A stretch of DNA of 64,000 nucleotides from Tetracentron sinense (lineage: Eukaryota > Streptophyta > Magnoliopsida > Trochodendrales > Trochodendraceae): positions 28,176,505 to 28,240,504 of the forward strand of contig CM026571.1 in NCBI GenBank assembly GCA_015143295.1, given 5' to 3'. Numbering within the stretch: the first letter of the stretch is position 1; every line of letters begins with the position of its first letter. A program made the position numbers and the translations under genes. The notes below the pieces were generated by a model. It did not search any database, was not told the origin of the DNA, and was given only the letters and a program-made list of their open reading frames with translations. Positions 55,801 through 64,000 of this stretch are shown here, in pieces.

Positions 55801-58395
55801 AAGCGAAGCAAAGATACTTGTAAACACATAAATTTACCGCCTTTCCTTCCCTCTCATCTCTAAGTGTCGAGATAAGGTCCGAGAGTAGAGGAATAACGCT
55901 AAATTTATTTTAAGAGTCGCCACCTACTCAGGGGAAGTAGGATCCCAAGATAAATCCAAAATAAGGGGTCTGCGGTCCAGAGTAGTCTAGGTAAGAGATC
56001 CATTTAGGTCCTGGGGAAGGGGTTAGGCACCCCAGGACCTCCATCCAATGATGGTAACCTACTCACTAGGTCTAAGCCAAACATTTAAATCACTTGAAAT
56101 TTCCTAAAACAATTATTAATTTTGCTAATCAAACATAAACAATCATAAAGGGGTATAAGATCTTTATCCTAGGTTGGGGTCGAACCCTGGCTCGGGCTGC
56201 CTACTTATCCGGTTAGTCGGAATCAGACCCTCATAGTAGTTCGGGGGTTGTGACTGTTTTTATACTCGTTTCGGAGTGTGGTCACTTCCAACTCGTGTTT
56301 GAGTTGGGGGAGGGGAAGTGGAATTGAGATTTATGAATCTCATTCCGGGAGATGGTTGCGTAGCTAGGTGCTCGTGGTGGAGCTCTAGGGGGCGTTCACT
56401 TATTAGGGTAAATTTCTTTTAGATTTGTTTTTGGATGTTTTTGTTATTTTATATTTTTTGATTTTTTTGTATTTTTTTTTTATTTTGGCAAGTTTAACTA
56501 GTCAAGAACTAACCTAGATGCCCAAGGTAGGCAAAAAAGAAAACAAGCTACAGCCTACTCCTATAAGGCACATACATACATGGATCCAAAATCTGCACAA
56601 ATGAATTAAATTACAAATAGTGAAGATAAAGGCCAAAATGGGAATCGGGCTTGCTAGGCTTAAACCAATTGGGCCCATAAAAAATAAGGCATGGTTCAGC
56701 CCAGTGACCTTCATTTTCTCCATATTTACAATGGTCTAGAGAGAAGACTAAACTATACAAAGGATCGTATAAATAAAGCTAATGTGCTAAGGCCTATTGA
56801 TCATTCTAAATTGGTCGATTGACTTTAGCACATCAACCAACTCTGAAATCCTCTTAGTCTCAAATTTAAACTCATACAATCATTCAGGGAGAGACATAAC
56901 ATCTAAACAAACCAGCGAAATAAGTTGGAGACAGGGAACATACCTACGTGGCTTGGAAATCAATGATGATGAAGGACTGAGGTAATGGCAACAGCAAAGG
57001 TATCTGGCCCGAATTGTGAAAACGACCGAAGGTGGGTCTGCTACTACCAAGAACAGGAAGAAGAAGAGCTTGCCGGTGCTGAGGATCGCTGCTGAAATGA
57101 GGGGTTCCGGCGAGCTAGATCTCCTGGAGAGAGCTATTGGACTTGGATGGAGTAATGGTGGAGGCTTTGAGATCTAGATCAGATCTGGATAGAAAGCTTA
57201 CTGGCCGGAGGTAATGAGGAAGATCGGAGGTCTACTCTGCTCCTGTTGATCTGAGATTAAAGAGGAGGGACGAGTTGCAAATAAGCAATGGAGATCAAAG
57301 CTGCCATCAATCTAACGCCGGTGATGAAGCATGGTGGAGCTGCTGGTCTGATCGGAGGCACGATCTGATGCGGTGGCCAATACTGCCTGAGAAGAGAGAA
57401 AAGATCGGGAGGTGCTGGCCGGGGTTGCAACTGCCGCTGGAGAAGGGTGGATGGTGATTGACGCAGGTGATCTGCTGGCCGGAGCTGCGGTGATCTGGAT
57501 TGAAGAGCTGGATCTCAATGACTTGCCAGACTGAGATCAAGAGAGAGATGGATCGGGAGATAGAGCAACAGGATCCCTGTTGCTGCCGTATACTGAAGAA
57601 GAAATAAGAGAAAGGGAGGAAGAGAAGGGGGTTGTCTCAAACGAATGAGATTTTTTCTTCACATCTCCTTTGATGTCGAAAATAGGGAGAGAGATTAACT
57701 CTCTGTCGCCGGCGAGAGAACAAGAGGAGAGAAAGGGCAGCTGGAATTAGATCTTCCACAGATCTGAGATGCTACTGCTATGAGGGTAATGGCCTCGCCG
57801 GAAGTGGTAGCTGGTAGGGATGGATCGGATCTTAGCTTCTGAGGAGGGAGGAGATCGGTGCCTTGCTAGTCGAACCTCAGTGGCGAAGACGCTAGATCTG
57901 AGATGGAGGATTGGTGGTATGCGCTGCTGCAGAGGTGGACGACGACGCGCTGGTCGGAGCGTGGTGGTGTTGGATCTCAACGGAGCTGGAATAGACGAAC
58001 GGTGAAGATGGAGGTAATCAGGAGCAACAGTGAGCTCGCCGGCGACATTGCTGGACGGAGAAGATGATCGGAAACAGTGAGCTCGCCGGCGATATTGCTG
58101 GACTGATCGGGACCGTTTCCTCCTCTACTACATATCTAAACCAAAAGGAAGAAATAATAAAAAAAAATCAAAAGAAAATCATACAAACAAAACAAAACAA
58201 AAGGAAAATGAGAAGCTTGAGGGAGAGAGATACCGAGAGAAAAGGGGAGTGCTGTTGCCGAAATGGTGTAGCTCGCACAATGGTTTAAAAGCTTCTGGAC
58301 TGAAATTGCCGCTGCCGGGAGGAGAAAGAAGGAGATAGAAGGGGCGGCTATTCTGTTTTCAACAAAAGTGAATAGTGTTTTTAACCCATCTCTTG

Positions 58396-58404
58396 ATTTA
58401 TATA
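58396..58404 (-). promoter_or_regulatory. TATA box of the Tat/Ogre-like LTR
   Basis: The minus strand reads TATATAAAT. Confidence 0.6.
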
Positions 58405-58505
58405 GGTAATAGTGATGGGCCTTGGGCCTTAGGGTTTATACCCCTTGAGGATTTGGGCTTAGGTGGACTTGGGCTTGGGGTTTTGACTTGGATCTTGTTT
58501 TGGAA

Positions 58506-58521
58506 ACGTGACGGGTCACGT
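58506..58521. repeat. Palindrome ACGTGAC-GG-GTCACGT
   Basis: Perfect 7-bp arms with a 2-base centre, about 100 bp upstream of the minus-strand TATA box. Confidence 0.85.
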
Positions 58522-59120
58522 GAACTGGGTTCTCGGCCAACGGCTTACATGGAATGTCTCTTCCTCTCTCTCCCTAATAAAATAAAATTAAAATCACATA
58601 AATAATAATAAATAATAGAATAATAATAAATAAAATAAAATAAAATACAAAGTAAATAAGATTTTAGGGGTGTAAAAATGGGGTGTTCACAGTTGCCCCT
58701 CTTTGTCGGAGAGTGCTGGCAATTGAACGACAAAGACTGAAACACTGTCATTTTTACACACATAAAACCCAAAAAGTTTATGAAAATCAAAAAGAAAAGG
58801 AAACTACACAAATGATCCTAGTAAACTTGCCAAAACAAAAAGATGGAGTGATGGATAATAGTTTATGGCCTCATTACGGAGGTCTGCTAGGGAAAATGGG
58901 TGTACACGAGATATGGACTGAAGGACTGCTGTGGAAAATGAATGTAAGGGAAACATGGATTGAAGGGAGCTCGCGTACACTACTGCATGGAGACTGATAT
59001 AGTGTTTGGAGCGAGAGTACTGCGACATGAAATTTGAGGATGAAATAGATGTCATGGGTTGAAGGGAGCACATGAACACTACTGCATGGAGACTGATATA
59101 GTGTTCAGAGTGAGAGAAGT

Positions 59121-59310
59121 GCTTACGGAAAGCTGAGATGCGCACGGAAAGCGGGGAATGCTCACGGATAGCCGCGATGCGCACGGAGCGCGAGGAACGC
59201 TCATGGAGAGCAGGAAATGCTCACGGAGAGCTGAGAATGCTCACGGAGAGCAGGGACTGCTCACGGATAGCAGGGAATGCTCACGGAGAGCTGAGATGCG
59301 CAGGGAATGT
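59121..59310. repeat. About 20-bp tandem repeat (GCTCACGGAGAGC)
   Basis: About nine degenerate units built on GCTCACGGAGAGCNGGGAAT. Confidence 0.85.
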
Positions 59311-59319
59311 TGGATGAAA

Positions 59320-59900
59320 TGGGTGACAACACATTCTGATGTCAACCAAACCAAACTGAATGACAACACATTCCGATGTCAAACAGGGGAGATGAATGCA
59401 TGACAACACATTCCGATGTCAAGCAGACTGAACTGAGTGACAACATATTCTGATGTCAAATAGATGAGATGAATGCATGACAACACTTTCCGATGTCAAG
59501 CAAACGAGATGAAATGGATGACAACACATTCCGATGTCAACCACTCTGAACTAAATGACAACACATTCCGATGTCAAACAGAGGAGATGAATGCAAGACA
59601 ACACATTCCGATGTCAAGCAGACTGAACTGAGTGACAACACATTCCGATGTCAAACAGATGAGATGAAATGGATGACAACACATTCCGATGTCAACCAAA
59701 CCGAACTGAATGACAACACAATCTGATGTCAAACAGGTGGAGATGCATGCACGACAACACATTCCGATGTCAAGCAGACGAGGTGAGATGAACTGAGTGA
59801 CAACACATTCCAATGTCAAACAGAAGGGATGAATGACAACACATTTCGATGTCAAACATGCTGAAATGATGGGTGACAACACATTTCGATGTAAACCAGG
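59320..59900. repeat. About 39-bp tandem repeat (ACAACACATTCCGATGTCAA)
   Basis: About 15 units. Each has TGACAACACATTCCGATGTCA, whose ends TGACA/TGTCA are inverted, plus a variable GAACTGAAT/GAGATGAATG part. Confidence 0.92.
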
Positions 59901-59913
59901 ATTGAATGTGATG

Positions 59914-60845
59914 AATGACATCGCCTTGAATGTCAAACAAAAGGATTGATGGTGACATCGCCTTGAATGTCAACCAACAAGATGAGAGGATGACATCGCC
60001 TTCAATGTCAACCTAAAGGATTGATGGTGACATCGCCTTAAATGTCGACCAACAAGATGGGAGGGTGACATCGCCTCAGATGTCAACCGAAAGGATTGAT
60101 GGTGACATCGCCTTGAATGTCAACCAACAGGATGAGAGAGTGACATCGCCTTCAATGTCAACTGAGAGGATTAATGGTGACATCGCCTTGAATGTCAACC
60201 AACAAGATGGGAGGGTGACATCACCTTCAATGTCAACCGAAAGGATTGATGGTGACATCGCCTTGAATGTCAACCAACAAGATGGGAGGGTGACATCGCC
60301 TTGAATGTCAACCGAAATGATTGATGGTGACATCGCCTTGAATGTCAACCAACAGGATGAGAGAGTGACATCGCCTTCAATGTCAACTGAAAGGATTGAT
60401 GGTGACATCGCCTTGAATGTCAACCAAAAGGATTGATGGTGACATCGCCTTGAATATCAACCAACAAGATGAGAGGGTGACATCGCCTGCAATGTCAACC
60501 AACAAGATGGGAGGGTGACATCGCCTTGAATGTCAACCAACAAGATGGAAGGGTGACATCGCCTTCAATGTCAACCAACAAGATGGGAGAGTGACATTGC
60601 CTTCAATGTCAACTGAAAAGATGGATGGTGACATTGCCTTCAATGTCAACCGAAAGGATTGATGGTGACATCGCCTTCAATGTCAACCAACAAGATGGGA
60701 GGGTGACATCGCCTTCAATGTCAACCGAAAGGATTGATGGTGACATCGCCTTGAATGTCAACCAACAAAAAGAGTGACATCGCCTTCAATGTCAACCGAA
60801 AGGATTGATGGTGACATCACCTTCAATGTCAACCAACAAAATGGA
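59914..60845. repeat. About 37-bp tandem repeat (TGACATCGCCTTGAATGTCA)
   Basis: About 25 units. TGACAT..ATGTCA are inverted arms. The linker alternates between CCAACAAGATGGGAGGG and CCGAAAGGATTGATGG types, giving a partial two-unit higher-order pattern. Confidence 0.95.
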
Positions 60846-60954
60846 TGAAGGTAGTCTGACTGATGAAAAGTGTTTGGTGCGAGCCGTGCGCTAGAGACTT
60901 CGCGGTCTTACCTAGCTTGGCATGTACGCGACTTGAGAGAAATGCATGATGATG

Positions 60955-61560
60955 CAAATATGGTGAGGTGTATGTGGAGTTACATGTGTGCTAAGTGACA
61001 AAGTGGCTGAAATATGACTCGATTGAGTGTGTGCAACTGGAATGCAGTTAGGTACAATATGTGTGACTCGATTGAGTGTGTGCAACTTGAGTGTACAAAT
61101 GAGTATGAGCAATCTGTGTGCAACTAAAGTGCAATATGTGCGACTCGATTAAGTGTGTGCAACTGGAATGCAGCAAGAGTGCAAAATGTGTAACTCAAAT
61201 GAGTGTGTACAAGTGTGATGTGTGCGACTCGATTGAGTGTGTGCAACTTGAGTGTACAAGATGGGTGCAACTAGTGCGATATGTGCAACTAGAGTATACA
61301 AATGAGTGTGTGCAAGATGAGTGTAACTAGAGTGCAATATGAGTAACTCGATTGAGTGTGTGCAACTATAGTGCTAGATGGGTGCAACTAATGCGATATG
61401 TACAACTATAGTGTGCAAATGAGTGTGTGCAAGATGAGTGCAACTAGAGTGTAATGTGTGCGACCCCATCAAATGTGTGCAACTGAGTGCTACAAGAGTG
61501 CAAAGTGTGCGACTCGATTAAGCAAACGAATGTATGCAACTAGTGTTAACTAGAGTGTAG
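60955..61560. repeat. GTGCGACTCGATTGAGTGTG repeat block
   Basis: Irregular repeats of GTGCGACTCGATTGAGTGTG, TGCAACTNGAGTG and GTGCAA words with variable spacing. Confidence 0.8.
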
Positions 61561-62279
61561 TGTGTTGAATGTGTATTGACTGGACTTGAATGGTATGCAT
61601 GTATAACATGTATGAGAAGCAGGACAATGCAAGACTCAACTTATGCAAATGCGCGGATGATGCGACTAGACCTGGATTGAACCAATGCAGTACTAATGGA
61701 AGATACAGATTGATGATAGGCTATGTATATGACTCGCTCTTAGATACCAGTCTCATGCTTGTCAGAGATTTCAGATGTTCTTGACCTTGCTCCTGCTTCC
61801 AATCGAGGTTGTTTGGCGCCCGAACAGTTGTTGAGATGAGATTGATTTGACCAAGCCAAGAGACATAACCGACACTATGACCTTGATGACCAAATGGAGG
61901 ATGATAAGATATTTCTTGGAAATGCCCTACGGTTTGAGTGAGATTGATTTCAAACGAATATCAAGATCCTGATTTTGGTTGGTTATTTTGAAGACAACCG
62001 AAATTTTCGAATGCAAATGCTTTCTTTGCTCATTGGATTTAATAAGGTGATCACCTTCACAAGGCGATTGAATTTTGTCCTCAAGGGTAGAACATGATGC
62101 TAAGCAAGTATGACCCGTCATGCTGTATCAGTGGTAAAGTTGATCTTTAATCCTTGACATATGCTGAATTGGGCCTTGCTACGAACAAGAGACACTTAGT
62201 CCACTCTGACGATAAGATTCTTCAGATGATGCCTGAAAGTGCTTTGTCTTGATCTCGATGATGCTCCTAGTGAATGCTT

Positions 62280-62925
62280 GTTGCTTTCAACTTTTCCCTT
62301 TTTTACCCTTGGAATGACCAAGTCTGGGGATCGCATAGTTTTTACGCAATGAGGCCGTTGCCGGTTTTCACTCATGCATGCGAAGTTGATCAATTTTTGT
62401 ATTTCCCTTTTTTGCCCCTAGTCACAAGACTAGGACTGGGGTTCACGTAGTTTTTGCGCAATGAGACCGTTTCCGGTTTTCACTCATGCCTACGAGTTTG
62501 ATCAAATTTTTTTTTTCTTTTTTTGCCCCTAGTCACAAGACTAGGCCTAGGGTTCGCATAATTTTGCGCAATGAGGCCGTTTCCGGTGTTTACTCATGCC
62601 CGCGATTTGCTTGAGGTAAAGCTCTGTCTCGACCATAAAATCCTTCAATTGGTGCTTGAAGTTCCTTCGAACTGGTCTCAAGGAAACTGCTGTTGAACGC
62701 TTGATGTTTTCAACTTTCCTTTTTTTATCCTTGGAATGACCAAGTTGTGGGGTCGCATAATTTTTGCGCAATGAGGCCGTTGCCGGTTTTCACTCATGCC
62801 TGCGAAGTTGATCAATTTTATATTTCCCTTTTTTGCCCCTAGTCGCAAGACTAGGCCTGGGGCTCGCGTAATTTTTGCGCAATGAGGCCGTTTCCGATTT
62901 TCACTCATGCCTGCGATTTATTTCA
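62280..62925. repeat. About 110-bp repeat, five copies
   Basis: GCGCAATGAGGCCGTTTCCG followed by GTTTTCACTCATGCCTGCGA occurs near 62346, 62456, 62568, 62767 and 62877. Flanking text shows a higher-order duplication of about 421 bp (62230 and 62650). Confidence 0.9.
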
Positions 62926-64000
62926 AAGTAGAGCCTTGCTCCCTTCATTGCCTTGGAGCATTCTGCTTTGAATAATGTCTGATAAATTATCTGCACTCTT
63001 AATCTCTAGGGGATCGAGGTGGACTTAAGATAGGACGCAATGTAGGCTGGGGGACCGAAAGTTTGGGACACCCTTTTACTTGAGAAATTATTTTCCACTA
63101 TGGGGAGAAGAATCTTGATTCTTTTGCTTCTGATAGAAGATAAAAATTTCCATTGAAAATTCATCTACTTGAGCGCCTCTTGACTTTTTCCTTGCCCATT
63201 TTTTTTTTTTTTTTCCTTTTGACATTTTGTCTTTCTATTTTTTTTTATGAGCCTTTTTTTGATTGAGGCTGATTTTTTGCTCAATAGATTGAATGTTATG
63301 ACCGAACCTAATTTTCTAGGCTGCCTACATACCCTTTTACAGGATCAGGTCATTGACGTAGTTCAAGCAGACAGAGTACAGGGTGTCCCGTTGAAAGTTT
63401 TTTGAAAGAAGGGCTATTAGGCTCGAGATGGCTAACTATCGGAATTTGATGATATATCGAGGGTGTTACATGAATCATAAGGGAAGTAGATGACAAACAT
63501 GGCCTCCTGTCCTTTCCCGAAGAGGCTTAGAGTGCAAGCATTTATCAAATAAGACCCTAAGCATAATACTTTTTAACCTTATCCATGTTGATTGGCTCAG
63601 GGCTCCTTGTACAAATGTTGAGTTTGCCCCTTGCATTGCATAACTCGATGATGCCTTGGTGAAAACGAATCATTTGCTCTGGCTTGTTGATCTGCACAGC
63701 TGTGTGAAGAGTTTGACCACTTTTACTCTGGGTGAGTGCTCTGATGAGAATGGATGAGAATTTCATTTGAAGAAACATCTCATATCTTAATGAGAGTGGC
63801 TTTGCCCCGGCATGGACAAATCTTGATTTAGTTCTGCTTTCTCGCTTGTCTATGATAATTGCTCAGCGGCATTTCTCAAATTTGGATCTTGAGCAACCAC
63901 ACTATTCCTGCCCCAAGCATCGGTGAGGGTACTGTTGTGGTGAATCTGTTGCCCCAACTTATATCGTGATCTTAGGGGGGTTTTGAATCCCACCTCAAGC

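Larger units (their letters stand above)
55801..58690 (-). mobile_element. 3' LTR of a Tat/Ogre-like element
   Basis: The right edge GGGTGTTCACA at 58690 is followed by GTTGCCCCTCTTT, i.e. a purine tract then TGTGAACACC on the minus strand, the usual 3' LTR junction. GAGTCGCCACCTA, GGTCTGCGGTCCAGAGTA and GGGGTTAGGCACCCC (55913-56035) are hallmarks of plant Tat/Ogre-type LTRs as I recall them. It contains a minus TATA box (58396-58404) and a GC-rich leader part (57000-58360). The left boundary is approximate. No paired 5' LTR is in the window. Confidence 0.7.
58691..64000 (-). mobile_element. 3' internal region of the Tat/Ogre-like element (continues past window)
   Basis: No gag/pol domain is visible. 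The region is dominated by five blocks of tandem repeats, as known for the non-coding region before the 3' LTR of plant Tat/Ogre elements. A GCTGCCTACATACCC..GATCAGGTCA..GTAGTTC motif lies at 63320-63365. 61560-62220 and 62940-64000 hold no recognisable feature beyond that. Confidence 0.6.

Noticed and set aside
57307-58005. Several GC-rich frames on both strands as a possible host gene
   Set aside because: They lie between the TATA box and the end of a minus-oriented LTR, are low-complexity Arg/Ser-rich, and share no family signature.
60065-60423. Open reading frames on both strands through the repeats (for example repeats of MTFKAMSPSI)
   Set aside because: Openness follows from the repeat composition. 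Both strands are open and no start or promoter context or family is recognised.
59914-60845. CRISPR-like array of regular repeats and spacers
   Set aside because: The linkers are themselves repeated, the host is a plant, there are no cas genes, and the block lies in an LTR element's 3' region. It is a minisatellite.

Overview
The window is nuclear DNA from a mycorrhiza-competent eudicot with a large, repeat-rich genome. It has no prokaryotic gene layout, spliced genes with GT-AG introns, and dense plant LTR retrotransposons, LINEs, SINEs and hAT/MITE elements. The species cannot be named. The one clearly recognised host gene is CYCLOPS/IPD3, the CCaMK-phosphorylated activator of the common symbiosis pathway.

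Layout. 1-1464: right end of a minus-oriented LTR inserted in the first LTR of a tandem array. 1465-12117: head-to-tail array of a short non-coding LTR element (seven LTRs, six internal segments, about 1.97 kb period). 12118-16330: two further LTR-like blocks with internal repeats. 17055-24915: relic of a host multi-AT-hook protein gene (minus strand) split by a broken Ty1/copia element (17111-24670). 24916-30713: gene-poor DNA with a long foldback, a 200-bp MITE and a repeated 0.3-kb module. 30714-49167: eight coding exons of CYCLOPS on the plus strand. 49168-64000: LINE, hAT and LTR debris, then the 3' LTR and tandem-repeat-rich internal region of a minus-oriented Tat/Ogre-like element running off the end.

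CYCLOPS joins in frame over all eight exons (465 codons plus one base). Intron 1 appears to use a GC donor. Intron 2 is 13.5 kb and holds LINE relics plus a nested set (outer solo LTR, two inner solo LTRs, one hAT MITE), each with its own target-site duplication. The exons for the C-terminal DNA-binding/coiled-coil region are not in the window, so either intron 8 exceeds 14.8 kb or the gene is truncated.

The most novel-looking pattern is that five LTRs of several families carry CG-centred palindromes about 55-240 bp upstream of their TATA box, and a sixth has one related palindrome. The palindrome sequence differs by family (CTCGAG, TTCGAA, GTCGAC, CGATCG, CGTGAC-GTCACG) but the position is constant. 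All positions and similarities were read by eye; no alignment or database search was run.
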